A DNA stretch of 64,000 nucleotides from Climacium dendroides (GCA_950106755.1 OX467082.1:10292001-10356000); one strand, 5' to 3'. Positions 25,300 to 37,655 are shown, counted from the stretch's first letter. The notes: generated from the letters alone by a model not told the origin. A program made the numbers and translations.

Positions 25300-28200
25300 G
25301 CTCTCATGAGAATTGGAATTTGATTTTTTTGGTAGGTTGTGTTGGCAAATGAGAGAAGATTCTAACATTGTTTACTATAAATCTTTCATTTCAACACTGT
25401 GAATGAGTAATCTATGAATTTTCAAAGTTTTCATTTCAAGGTTTATTTTTGAAGGAATGCAAACCAAGGACAAGAGTGTCTAATGAAGGAAAGAGAGAGA
25501 AATAACTCCAGGTTTATTTTTCAAAGATGCGGAGTACTTGAAGAATCTATTAGTTAAAGGTTCCACATCAATATCCACTTGGTATTATTCATTGAGAATG
25601 TGATAATTTTTTGGTAAAATATTTTGGTGATAGATATGCATCTTTTCAAAGTGAAACTCCAACAAATAATAACCTCATATTTCATTCTAATACAAATACT
25701 TCTATGAATATGTAAGATGGAAATATATCATTTTTGGAATGATGCACTTGGGAATGCACCCTCCCTTGTTCATAATTTGGGAACGATAAAGTTGAATGAA
25801 AAACAAATAACTCCTCCTATTTCACTACATATGTGAGTAGAAGAAGGCTTTGTGACTATATAGTCAATTTGTGAAATCAAATTTCAAGTTCAATTCTTTT
25901 AGAATAGCCAAATTCGTGTTGTTTTTTTAGAGACCAATACCCAACTTTTACTTGCGCATCACCTCACTTTGATATAAATATCACCAATTATAATCCAAGT
26001 ATCACATGAATATTGAAGAAACAATGGGTTACTTTTCTAAAATGATAAAAAAGAAAAGAAATCAATACACAAAATAGTGAAATTACCTCATGACTCATCA
26101 CTTGATGGAGGCACAAGCAATTCCTGAGCCATGAACCAGTACACCAACCCATACAACACATAGTTCCTACATCCTTCTACAGTAACTGTACATATTTATA
26201 TAGTGTAGAATGTCCAGAAATTAGTGTGGGGCAACCTGATTTCACTATTTATTAGTGTAGCGTCCCTGTCGGTCTTTCTGTTTGAAAAAAATAATATTTA
26301 AATCCACGCATCCCGAAGGACTGACCTGTAGAAACGAACGAGTTCCAAATTTCAACGACCATGAAAAGGCTTTTCCTCCGAGTCCCCGGAATGCATGGAA
26401 AGGGCACCAACCAAGCAGTCACTTTTGCACTTTGTTATCCACGTCGAACGAACAGACTTTGGAAATTTCATTCATCCATTCTACGGGGGGGTTTATATTG
26501 ACGGAGCTTATCTGCTCCGTCCTCCCACTTGGCACCTTCCGTTGTTCTAATCTTCCTACTCCTCCGTCCATTGGTGGCGCCTTGCCAATGAGACTACATG
26601 ACTGTGCTCCGGCCGTAGCAATCAAAAAGTTACGATTCCCGCTTTGCCGACGCGACTGAATCGACAGTATCGTGATTCAGCAGACGATGCATCAGAGAGT
26701 TTTGTTGTACGAAAATTCCGTCCGTGTCAAAAAGGATCATGAAAAATGCTGTTGAATCTTTCGCTTTATTTTTCTTTTTTTTGTCAAAAGGAGAAATCAA
26801 GAAAAGAAAACTTGCTGCTGAGTTACATGATACCGACGCTGGAAGTTAAGGATATTATGCAATTTGATGTTAGCTTTACTTTCGCGGTGATTGTGGAGAC
26901 GATGTCGCTGATGTTGCAATTGATGCGAACGCTGTGCGTGAATTAATTAGCAGACTGATTGAGACGGGCGAGGATTGAGAGAGGAGACGGAGGTGTTGCA
27001 TTGCCATCCCGTCCAATTGCTTCCTGCAGCTCTGAAGACTATTCACAATCTTCTTGAAACTACAATTCCTATGTCACAGACAGCAAATTGAAAGAATCGT
27101 CACTTGGAGCTTCGGCAGACGATACAGCAGTGAACTCTTAGTTCAGGCTTGGTAAGAAAAGTCAGTGTCAAATGCTAATATGAACGCAGGCATTCTATTC
27201 ACTTTTCTATAAAAAAATTCATGGAAATTTCAAGTCTTTTCAAAAAGCTCTGGAAATTTTATGACGTGTAGAAGGCATGTGGAAAATAAAAGAAATAATT
27301 TCCAATTAGGTCATCGTGGCCAAATGAACCTTAGAAATTGATAATTATTGAAGCCTCACAACTTGATTATAGGCCTTTCCTTGCAGACTTAAATAAGAAG
27401 AAGCCATGTGCAAGGTTGCAAGAACTACCGGTAGAATAGATGCAACCAGTATACGGTATCTTTCTACTCAAGTGCTAAATATTCTTACACACCTGAATCA
27501 GTTGGAGTGACGTCCAAGTCGGCAAGTTATTTACAGCACCGATATGATAAAATCGAACGTGATAGGTACTTGCCAGCACATCCTCATATATCACGTGGTG
27601 CCTGTTAATAGGAATAGGCATGAAGGCATCAGTACAGGCAGTACAGAGGTAGTTTTCTCACTAGAGACGTTGTTGTGGTTTCTAAGGTTGAGACTCAATT
27701 CGAAATTTTAAGGTAGTACTATTTATTGCCGCTGTGACTGAGTGAATGAAATCTGAATACCGCGTGCGGATGTGTAATAATCCCGACCAGAAATTGCACA
27801 GAGATATTGTGTATACTTCAATAGAATGGTTAATTACTAGCGAGCCAGCCCCGATTTGCAGGACTTACAGTTGCCGGATATATAATCACCGTTAATGATG
27901 GCATATGTTCTGTTCAGTAGTGACCTGATTTCAAGCATAAACATACTCTTTCTCGCTCATTTCGCGCTTTCCGATGAAACTTCCGTAAATTACTGTCTTA
28001 ATTCTGATTCTCTTACAAATCTTAAGAACAGAAGTCTTTATAAGTAACCAAAAAACGACTTTTGACAGCTCGTGGTAAAAGAGTGACATTTTCCTCCCTA
28101 GTCTACATTAGAATTGGAAACCAGCCAAGAAACCAGGAACGGATGCAGCTTTCGTTTCTTTCTAATATGGAATTGTGATAGGCAGATTTTAGTTGGCGGA

Positions 28201-30060
28201 TGCCGCGAAGAGAATCATGTTGCAGATTGAGGTCACTTACCATCATATCGTGCGTGTAGTCGTGAGGATGTCCGACGATTCAGGGCAACTGAGATGGCTG
28301 CCATAGCCAGTATTTCATCTTTCAGAGTTCGAATCTGAACCCTAATTGAAGGATGTGGTGCAATGTGGCATTAGGAAGGATCCAATGCTTCAGCCAGAAT
28401 TGTAGAGATATAAGTTAGCAGACGTCTATGATAATCGGTAAGCGTAGCGGTATAAAAAATTGCGTGACCCGCAAAAACGCAACTGTGATGGTGTGTCAAC
28501 CTTACTAACTTCTAACTACTGACATGGACAACGTGTGCAATCAATTGAAACGTGACATCGCTTTGGAAAATCGTCTCGCCGGCGGCTGAGCATTGAACCG
28601 GTGACAACATTGTCTGACTGCCTGACCGGAGCGCATCTGACATTCATAGGAGGTCCAAGGATCGATTGTTGTGAATGCACCTGAAAATGATGATTATCTT
28701 GCCATCACCTCTTTGTACCGTCGTAATCCAGTGTCTGCGCACTTGATACCGTACAGATCTACCACCACCGCAGCTGAATTGCGCAGACCAGTGTTTTAGG
28801 GTATAAACCTGAAGTATTGACTGTATTGATACTTGAATATGATGAATACTTGAAGTACATAATACTTCCGAGAATTTTACTCGACCCCTGATAGTGGCCT
28901 CATTATTGCAGCAATGCATATAGTATATTGTAGGTCTTACAAAGTGCGACGAAGTAGTATCATCAAGAGCAGCTTTGTCAGTAGACGCCCAGTCACCTCA
29001 CTGCCAGGAAAAGGAGCTTGCAGCGATTGTAATTTTAGGACTCAAATGCATTTGCACAGGAGGGGAAATGGCTGACGAGTGGATAGCTTTGATTTAATCT
29101 TCCCCACCGTAAATCTGAAGACGTCGGTCAAAGGCAAGGTAAACACAGAAGCCATATCCAAATCAACAGGTGGTTACAGGATAATAGCTTTTTAGGGTTA
29201 GAAATGTCTGTAGAAGTTGGCCTTCTGATCTATTTTCAGTCTTGAAGATCTATGAGTTCGGTGGCTGCTCTGTAATGAATGTTGAGCGGGATAAGAAGTT
29301 TTAGAATTATTATTTTTGCCACAAATTAGTTCATCTTTCCAGGAGAAAGCCCTTGATCCATGTCTAACTATCGTACGGGGAAGCTCTTTTCGTTGTGGTG
29401 AACTCATTTGTCGCTTGCCCTTCTTGCCTGCTTGCAAATAATTAGGTTGATGTGTTTAAGATGTCAAGTCTTGGTCATTAATTTCAAATAAGTTTATTCT
29501 TTCATGCCTCAATTTATGCTTCTCACTTCCTCTGTAATAGACATCTGTGGACTACGATGGGTTCATTCTTCTACTACATTGAACCTTTTGAATTGGAACA
29601 TTTTTTCTTATAAGGACCGTATTCCACCAAGTATTCATCAACTTGAACGCATTTCAAGGTCTCTTGCCTCATTTTGGTCTGATTTTAAGACTCCTATGAA
29701 CCTCTCACATTTCTATGATAGATAAGGAATCAGCACCCGCTTAAAATCCTGCATTCCATTAGAGAAAATCTGGACTCTCCAGAAGGTCGCCAAGGTGTGA
29801 CAAACTAGTCTATTACTGGAGCCCTACTGAGCTAGCAAAAGGACGGAATATTTGACAAGAAAAAAGATTCACCTTGTGTGAATATTGGGAATATATTTCA
29901 CTTTCTAATTTTCTTCTCCAATTGAACACAAGTATGCGGGTACCAAAGCTCTGACATATGACTGCACTATTAGAGGGATGACACTTGTGTTCCATAGCTA
30001 TAGGAAAAAAATTCTGCCTCATGCAAAATAAATGCAATCATAGGTTTCTTCCTGCAGTTC
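25300..30060. other. Long intergenic region without a supported gene
   Basis: 25300-26250 is AT-rich repeat DNA, including the partner of 17365-17500 at 25925-26075. From about 26250 to 29500 the base composition is more even. A cluster of short coding-like stretches around 26690-27090 includes an exon-like 'GDCGDDVADVAIDANAVREL' peptide in one frame with a possible acceptor before it. The frames do not join into a gene and I recognise no family. It may be a decayed gene. Nothing else is seen. Confidence 0.4.
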
Positions 30061-30097
30061 TTAAGCGGCCTTCTGGAGAGTTCAAATTTTCTCTAAT

Positions 30098-30476
30098 AGG
30101 GGTAGTCACACCTTCTTCATTTGGCACTTGAAGAATGGAGAATGAGAAGTTGGTGAGGTTTTGGAGGAGCCAATAGGAAGCCGTAGAGGGTGAAGAAAGT
30201 GTGACACCCCTAAAAGATGTATTTAGGGTGGAGAATGAATAAATGGGGAAAGTGCCACTTGAAAAAGGAAAAAAGAGAGCATAAAAGAATAAACTTAAGT
30301 ACATATATCTTCTGCACTTCCAATCTTCACCTCCGGAGGTGAAGAGTGGGGAGTGTGGAAGATATATGTACTTAAATATATTCTACTGCGAAAGGACAAC
30401 ATCAACCGAAACCCACCACGCCACATCCGTGTTCTCCATTCTTCAACTCGGGTGTGAAGAAGGTGTGACTACCCCT
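30098..30476. mobile_element. TIR transposon, 379 bp, AAT target duplication (family D)
   Basis: The ends are perfect inverted repeats for 22 bp starting AGGGGTAGTCACACC, and inexact pairing continues to about 46 bp. The element is flanked by AAT at 30095-30097 and 30477-30479. The uninterrupted flank copy at 30534 has a single AAT, so the boundaries are certain. A further 40-bp-arm palindrome sits inside (30295-30375). A 3-bp duplication fits PIF/Harbinger or CACTA superfamilies, but the ends do not start with CACTA. No transposase is encoded. Confidence 0.9.
30295..30375. repeat. Palindrome with 40-bp arms
   Basis: The arms TTAAGTACATATATCTTC... and ...GAAGATATATGTACTTAA meet at CTCC/GGAG (30334/30335) with no spacer. 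A few mismatches lie in the middle of the arms. It is internal to the family D element. Confidence 0.85.
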
Positions 30477-30599
30477 AATGCCTCAGCGAGGTTGCGGCCT
30501 TCTAGAGGGTCCAGATTTTCTCTAATGCCTCAGCGAGGTTGCCGTGAGGTCTCCACACCATGGTCGTCTGCTGACTGTCACACGGAACCTTCCTTCCTG

Positions 30600-32347
30600 T
30601 ACCATTCAGCGTAGTACGTATAAGAACCCTGGAGCCTAATAATATGTTTAAAAGCGTACTGGAATACTAGATGCTTCAGTCTCTACCATCCAACTGAAAC
30701 GATACGAAATGAGATGCTGTGTTGACTTAAAGAAATAGTGTTTGCAAGGGTTTGTTCTTGACGGCGAGCTTTCCCGTGCCACTGATAACAAAGCGTGCGA
30801 ATAAGCGAGAGTCTGGAACTGTGGCCCCGAACCTAACTGTTGCTGACATCATCTACCATATATTTCCGTCTTTAATTTAAAATACTACGGTAGGGAATCG
30901 CTGGTTTGTTGCTTTATGCTTCCATTCGCATATTTGGTTTCGAGGAATTCCTGAATTTTCAGATGGTGGGCTTGTTGCTCCTGCATTCAACGAGGTAGTT
31001 TCTCAGTACTTCTGCAGGCTGGTGGCAGAGGCGTTTAGGGAGTCAGCATCAGTCAAAGAAGTTTTCGACTCTTTTCAACGTTGAAACGAACCTTTTCTTA
31101 AGTTAAAGTGCAACGGAAGATAAAGCCAAAATGATCACCCACAATCCTGGGCATGTAGGGACCCGAGGTTTATCTGCAATTTGGGTAATTTCTGCACCAG
31201 ATCCTTGCAGGTGAGCACAAATCTATACAGAAGTTGGGTGATGACCAGTTGGCTAACGATGATGTCGGGGTCTTATTTGTAAAATAAAAGACCTAGTGCC
31301 AATCGTCGAAGGCCTGCACGACAGATTATTTTATCCCAACTTGGTAAGCCTTCTTCAATTCTACATGCAGTTTCTCTTTGAATTGGACTTCGCTGTTTCA
31401 TTGATGTTTTTAGAAGTCGATTTTCAATTTTTATTAATCCAAAATCGAATTTTTGAGTTGTAGATTCGGTTGGTAGTCGAACAGTAACGAACCTAACATC
31501 ACTGTGACGACCTTTAATCTTTTAGTTGTTTGTAAAGTTTCAACGTGGAATCTATCGTTGACAAAGAGAAACTGCCGAATTCGAAGATACACGCTTAAAT
31601 TGGTTTCGAGAATCGATACACTTGTTAATATAATTTCAAGAAATGACAGATTGATCTTTATTGACATGGATGCACTTGATTTGATCCCATGCGTCAATTG
31701 GCACAGAGCTTACAGTGGAAGAGATCATGGTCTGGATGATTTATTTCTCAACAATACTGAGTCATGTGGAGCGCACGGATTCTTTTTAGATTCTAAGAAG
31801 TTCAAATCCCAGGTAGCCAGACTATCCTTATGGAGTCTAACTCTCAATCAAACTAGGAAATCCTCTTTAATCTATTTTACATATGTTTACTGATTCATAT
31901 CTTAAAGGTCCTAAGAGCCTGAATTAAGAGAACGGACTCTAAGTTGCTCAAACCCATGTCCAGGAGGGGCTAATCTTCAGGCTACAATGTTCAATTTCGT
32001 TGACTTCGAGATACACTCACACGGATCGTATGAGCGCTAATTAACTGATGGTCACGTAGATTAGATATAAGGTTTACGCATATTTACACTCCCCTTTGTG
32101 ATTAGCAGGTGACTGGAATTTGGCCTGGGGCTAGTTACGCTAACACTAGCCATTGGTGCTTCGGTTCTTCGAATCCCGAACACTTCGGAGTACTTCATTT
32201 ACTTCCTGCCTGAAAATTATGTATGCCCAGGAGTAATGGCGCGTCATTAGGCGTATTATTCTATCCATTTCTCTGTTGGGGAGACTTGGAGGAAGACCAA
32301 CTTGAAAATAGGCAGTGGTTAAACTTGACCGAATTAGTTGGAAGCTG
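30600..32347. other. Intergenic DNA 3' of the WRKY gene
   Basis: A 129-codon frame at 31504-31893 has no recognisable domain and no flanking splice context, so I do not call it. The last few hundred bases before 32348 are the likely 3' untranslated region of the WRKY gene. Confidence 0.4.
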
Positions 32348-34693
32348 TCAAGGACAGTCGGAATCCATACTGACAGACTTGTGGCCGGTGGACAAGCTGG
32401 TGTCCATGTCAAAGTCGTGCCACAACAGGGGCTCTGGGAAGGAATACACGGCTTGGAGATGATGTGAGCTTGGGTGGAGGTAGGTGTCCAAGGAAGCATC
32501 GCCTACTTGCTCCTCAGAGGCAGTAGTAGTAGTGGAAGTGGTCTTGGTGTGCAAATAGTTGAAATTGTCAAGACTTGCCTTATCGTCCTCGACCATGGAC
32601 CTTGCCCTCTTGTTTGGTACGATCCCCGTCCACCCATTTTCTCTAATGGAATCTTCTGTCATCAAATTCGGTCCAGTCAAAATGCTGCTATTCTCCCTCT
32701 CAATTCCTGCACTCTTGTACTTTCGCTGCACTACTGGTACGACTGGAGCAGGGATGCAAGCTGGCGTTGATCGTGAGGACCTTCTCCGCTGCCCAGTACT
32801 GGAGCAGGTGTGCTTCCCCACATACGTCACCTCAAATAAGGTGGGATCCTTATCAGTGGGCTGCACCATCTTCTTCGCACGACATTCCTTCACGCTACAT
32901 TTGTAGTATCCCCTGTTTCGCAATGCGATAATTAGTAACAAAGTCGTCAGTAATTACTGATGAACACAGGAATGCTGTTGATGAATTAATCCCACAACAG
33001 TTTGCCTAGTATCAGTCTATGCAATCAGAAGAAGAAGAGCAAGATATTAGGCAAGAATGCGCGAAAGGAAGTATAATCTGGTAATGATTCCATCATTTAT
33101 TTCAAACCTGCAATGGTTCGAATTCTGAATCGTTTTGTTGCCGTACTTTTTCCAGCCTCGGTGACCGTCATCAGGGATCCCTTTCTTTGCATCGTTCAGT
33201 TTTTGGAACACAACTTCGAGTTTCGCTTCACCTCCGCTCCATTTTCTAGAGCATGATCATCCCAAGAACACTATCTTAAGTGATGGAAACAAAGACCCTG
33301 GAAATCGGCTCCCTTTTAATTCACACCTACGCAAAGCAGAAGTGGAGCAGTGTTGATGTGATCACCTGACTTCAGATTTCCCAGAACTATCTCGGGACCG
33401 ATTGCCTCGCAGAAGGGGAGTGGGCGTCTTATTTATGTAGCTTTGGTCTTCTGGAACGGCTGCATGGGCTTCGTAATGAAGATGATCTGTGACTTCGCCA
33501 TTCACGGGATCGGCAGCCGAAGAAAGAAGAGGAGGGGTGAGACCAGCAGACAGGAGGCCCCGTATGGGACCAGTGTCAACCTGTAACAGAGGCCAGTCCG
33601 AAGTATCCATGTGTAAGTTTGCCAGCAACCTTGCGAAGTTTAGTCCTTGTTGTTGATGCCGCCGCCGTCGCTGCTGCTGAAGCGAGGATGAATCTTCACC
33701 TGCATCTCAACTATGAGAACTCCGAACGCAACTCCGATCCCTTTGCATTCTGAAACTATCTTTGCAATTTATCCTACTAGAGCTCTCTCCGCTGCTGCAT
33801 GATCACCCAACATTAGGCTCGCAAGAGCCTGGCGCAAGGCAATTGGTGGTTGAATGACGAGCCTACCTTCAATCTACCTTGCCAAAGTCATGAGCAAGCT
33901 GGCAGCTTGACACGAATTCCTTGTGTCAATTCTACACCTACCGGGGCACACCCACTTTCGTAACCCTTTCCCATACCCGGACAAGCCGGAGATGCAGGAA
34001 TTTCGAAACATCGATCTCCCTAGGACTACTCCAACAGAGAAGGAAGATTAATTGTAGCAACAGAGGTACGCAGAGATAGGTTGGAGTTGTACCTGGACGG
34101 GGCCCCGGGGAAGGGAGATGGGGGGCAGAGTCAGTGAAGAGAAGGTTGCCCGGATTCCATTGAGCGGAGCTATGGCTTTGAACGGTGAAGGGATGCGGGG
34201 ACAGAGGTTCAGTGCGCAAGAGCACGCGCAGGGGGCTGAGCGGAGTGGGGACATTCAGTCTGGCGGAGGAGCTCACCAATTGCTGCCTTTTCTGGTTCTT
34301 CGTTGCTCCATCGCCAGCTTTCGAGTACGATGACAAAAGGCCATGAGCGGAGCTCCCCGATGAGGCATTCGAAGTGTGCAGCGAAATCTCCCGGAGGCGG
34401 CACAGGGCTAACTGACTCCAGTCCACAGAGTTTTCAATCTTGGCTTTTAGCGCGCGCACCACCTGAGGAGAGATGGCCGAGTCGGAGCTCGTGGGCATCT
34501 CTGGAGAGTCGTTGCTGTTGCAATTGTGGTTGTGATTCTCCAGGGATATGGACACAAGCAGTTCCAGGAGATACTCCTGCTGCATGATAGCCCTGCTCAG
34601 CATCTCTTCTACTTTCTGTACGCAATGCTCCGACTCCCTCTGCCCGCCTCTCAACCGCGGCATGCTCTGCCTGAAAAAACTCCCGTACTCCAT
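32348..34693 (-). CDS. WRKY-type transcription factor with variant WKKYGNK core
   Basis: Exons 34093-34693, 33366-33699, 33108-33245 and 32348-32912; phases agree, 545 residues. ATG at 34693 follows an in-frame TAA. The WRKY domain (about 337-394) reads DDGHRGWKKYGNKTIQ... then RGYYKCSVKEC, and ends GKHTC after 23 residues. An intron splits the Arg codon five residues before the first Cys, the position typical of most plant WRKY genes. The zinc ligands are CX4C and HXC; HXC is a group III trait, whereas group III normally has CX7C. The canonical WRKYGQK is replaced by WKKYGNK. The N-terminus has a Leu/Glu helix-prone stretch (CVQKVEEMLSRAIMQQEYLLELL), and an LQQQRRRR basic run lies near the start of exon 2. 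Family members bind W-box DNA; binding by this variant may differ. Membership is certain, subgroup uncertain. Confidence 0.92.
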
Positions 34694-36010
34694 CTCAGCT
34701 CCCTTCTCTACTTCCCCTCGCACAACTCTTTAGATCAATTCCAGCCTAGTCTCGCCTGACATACAAATCACGAGCTCTTGCAGATCAAGCCATGATAAGA
34801 AAAATTCAATCTGTCATCACTTCATCCAGCTAGCCCCCAAATTTCCCTACCAAGACTGCAGCGAGGAAATGATTCTCAGACTTCGCAAGAGGGGTGGTAA
34901 GCTCTCTCAGGGCACACAAGACGAAACCTCAGTGGCAACCACATGGACCCACGCAATCTCTACTCCAGGACTTCAATTCTCCCACCACATGAATTGTCTA
35001 TGCTAATCTACTGACAGAACTAGTTGAATTGGGTCACAATTCTGATTCCTACAATGTCGTGACAGGAATGAAAAACATTCAGATGCTCTAGTTTTGATGG
35101 CTCTGGGACCGAAACGCTTTGCGAGACGGCTCGTCCAGCGCTGACTGGCTCAGTCTGCAGCAGCGCAAATAAACAAGGGTGCGACTGTCCATGCGCACAA
35201 GGAAACGAGTACACGACGCATGCTAGTCGGTAGACGTCTGAAAAATCTACTCCGTATTATTCAAGTGGTGACAAGCAGTAGCAGTATTTTAGAATTTGTT
35301 TTTGTTTGACTTTCCTTGTGCATGCAAATGTGGGCAATCATGTGACTTTGTCTAAACTTGGCGATTGACTTTTGCCAGGATGGCCCACTCACAAACGCAT
35401 TGGAATCACCGCATCAGGGAAATTATTATCAAGCCGCACACGTGCCTGAGGATGCGGTGTGAAATCCCAATCCAGGATTCGTTGAAGCCTTCAATTCAAG
35501 GCAGCTCGTCTTGAATGGCACCTGGACGGGTGCTATCTTCACAATAGTACTACTACGGGACTACCGAGTGGGATTCGGTAAAGGATAGATCTCATGCCGA
35601 ACCTTTCGCAGAATATAGAAGAGTGATACCCTAGAGGTACGAGTCTACTGTTGAATGTAGTCAATGTGCCTCTGAAACAAGTCTCGATTATTGGGTTGAA
35701 GAGTCCATACCTTAAAATTGACTGTTTGTTTTGTTTGTTTGTCACATTGAGTTCTCCTGCACCATACGTCCCCCGGTTGCGTGCTTGGTACTGTCGGAAA
35801 GCCCTCGGCAAGGAGGTGCACTGGCTTGGTTTCATGGCATTTGGACGTACAGTGTGAAAGTCATTGAATTTTGAATTTTTTATAAATTAGAAAATTAGAA
35901 AATTATTTTTATTTTTGTTTTGATTGTGGCAACGGCACATGACACATTAGTCCTAATTATACAAACTGAAAAATTATGGGCTTGTGGTGACATTACTGGT
36001 ATATGTACGT
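34694..36010. promoter_or_regulatory. Upstream region of the WRKY gene
   Basis: Non-coding by inspection; it probably includes promoter and leader to about 35200. From 35700 it gives way to repeat DNA (see the next entry). Confidence 0.4.
35705..35945. repeat. Family E unit (single copy)
   Basis: Shares 'tttgtttgtcac.ttgag', 'tgcttggta', 'ggaaagccctcgg.aagga', 'tggcttggtttcatggcat', 'gaaaattatttttatttttg' and 'gtggcaac.gcac' with the arrays at 45365-45975 and 49983-50190, in the same order. Confidence 0.8.
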
Positions 36011-36013
36011 AAT

Positions 36014-36108
36014 CATTGCCTTGGCTTCACCATCATCGTGATCATGATGTAGTTTTATATCATTGCCTTGGCTTCACCATCATCTTGATCATGATGTAGT
36101 TTTATATC
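36014..36108. repeat. Tandem duplication, 48-bp period, two copies
   Basis: 'attgccttggcttcaccatc' starts at 36014 and again at 36062; the second copy differs at one base in its core. The first part of the unit recurs a third time near 36187. Confidence 0.9.
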
Positions 36109-36332
36109 ATCTGCAATAATCATTTGAATTAATGGAGAAATATAGGTCTAATTTATTATGGGTAATCACAATTTATTATGGGTACACATTGCCTTGGCTT
36201 CACTACACACCCATTCTTCGAAGAATGGAGATGTTGCGGCTCCCCATTAGCAAAATATTCGTCTTCTTCAAAATCTTCTTTACATTTAGAGTTGAATAAT
36301 GGGTGTGAAGAAGATTTCTTCATAAAAATATA

Positions 36333-36925
36333 TGGGAGTAATCACACCTTCTTCACTACATCTCTCATTTTCTAAAGGATTGGGAGATAGTAGCTCCTCT
36401 TAGGCTATCCATAAGAAAATATTCTTAGCTTGTTATATCTTTCACACATTGATTATTCTCCTTCAAAGCAAAAAAAAAAAATGGACATAGAGAAGCTTTC
36501 ACTCTTTGTTACAAATTTCATTGTCACAACTACTATTTGATTGAGTTGAGTCTTGTTACTACAAGTTTGCAATTTTGTTTTTGCACTTTACATTCTCCAT
36601 TGTCAACACACAAAACAAAGGATCATACCTTCTCCTAGAATTGTTGTCCACTAGCTCTTATTTTTTCTCACTAACTTTTCATTCTACTACAAAGTTTGCT
36701 TGCTAAAAAAAGGTGTGACTACCCTTATTCTCTTGAGTACTTGTGCTCCTAAGTTTCACCCTTTGTTGCCACCAAGTCCCCATTCTTCATTCTCATCCTC
36801 CACACACCACAAAACAAGTGTCACACCTTCTTCACCTAAAACTACTCCCTAATGACTCTTGTTTTTCCTCACCAAATTCTCATCCTTCACAGAAATTTGT
36901 TCGGTGAAGAAGGTGTGACTACCCG
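36333..36925. mobile_element. Probable longer relative of the family D element
   Basis: 'gggagtaatcacaccttctt' at the left and the reverse complement of 'gggtagtcacaccttcttca' at the right match the 30-kb element's ends. Internal copies of the same motif lie near 36713 and 36823, so this may be two nested or joined elements. No clear target duplication and no open frame. Confidence 0.6.
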
Positions 36926-37594
36926 TAATAGCTAGTTGCAACACCCTCATCCACTGTTGAGAGGATCCTGAAGTTGATTTTTCCACAGTTGAGAATTTGC
37001 AATTACTCAAATTCGCAATCACTCAATTTGATTCTTTAACATTAGAAGACAAAATTTAGGAATATTGAGTACTAACCGTTGAAGCAACCCAATATTTACA
37101 TCTTTCGTACATCTTTCGTGCACTTTGGAACTTAAAGAAGGTGCGGCTTCCACATCTCCTCCCATCTCTTGAATTCCCGTACTTCTTGAACTTTTAATCA
37201 AAATTTGAAGACAAGCCTTCACTTGGTGAATTTGATGTGCAGCTGCTACCGAGATTATAACAGCAACGGAGGCCAGAGTTCTTATGCTTGCGTGCATTGT
37301 ACCTCATAATTAACGATATTATCACACTTGCTTAATTCCAACTTTTTCTGTTCCACACTTTCAAATTGTTGTTACCATTACATAATGTGCTGAAAGTGAC
37401 TGTGTCAGGATACCCTGATTTCTTCGCTTCAAACAGTATGCGAATGGGCATCAACTTATCAGGGCAAGCTTTCAAAAAAAAAAAACTTGATTCCGAGTGT
37501 TCCTTCCTTCGGAGAATTCAATCAGGTATCATCTGACACAGCGCACCACCTGCTCGGTTGTTTATTTTACCTGATGGAGCTACTATATTATCAC

Positions 37595-37655
37595 AGTTGT
37601 ATTTCCTTTTATGGCCTTCAATTAACTACACAATTCAGTAAAAGGAAATACAACT
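37595..37655. repeat. Perfect 17-bp-arm hairpin
   Basis: AGTTGTATTTCCTTTTA at 37595-37611 and its exact reverse complement at 37639-37655, with a 27-base loop. No neighbouring gene end makes it an obvious terminator. It may be a small transposon remnant or a structured RNA. Confidence 0.7.

Larger units (their letters stand above)
22914..25300. promoter_or_regulatory. Upstream region of the CONSTANS-like gene
   Basis: Carries the probable promoter and leader. Pyrimidine-rich simple sequence lies at 24594-24640 and a (CTCCA)-type pentamer run at 24709-24762. An AAACCCTAG telo-box-like motif lies at 24560, and a G-rich run at 24971-25000. The open frames on both strands are low-complexity and match no family. 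Near 23740-24560 the plus strand is C/A-rich (T/G-rich on the minus strand), as expected for a leader. The transcription start is not fixed. Confidence 0.45.
30062..30590. repeat. 57-bp tandem duplication carrying a transposon in its first copy
   Basis: 'gcggccttct.gag.gt.ca.attttctctaat' occurs at 30065-30097, before the element, and at 30494-30536, after it. 'aatgcctcagcgaggtt' occurs at 30477 and 30534. The second copy is uninterrupted. A third, inverted copy of the first half lies near 29758-29800. Confidence 0.85.

Noticed and set aside
28300..28345. GTTCGAATC box resembling a tRNA T-loop
   Set aside because: The upstream sequence does not fold into the other tRNA arms and the T-stem has a mismatch.
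31504..31893. 129-codon plus-strand frame
   Set aside because: No domain, no splice context, and the opposite strand is also open over part of it.
37078..37297. Minus-strand frame starting MHASIRTLASVAVIISVAAAHQ with a signal-peptide-like start and a possible GTTAGT donor
   Set aside because: No recognisable domain, no second exon found, and it lies beside transposon-derived sequence.
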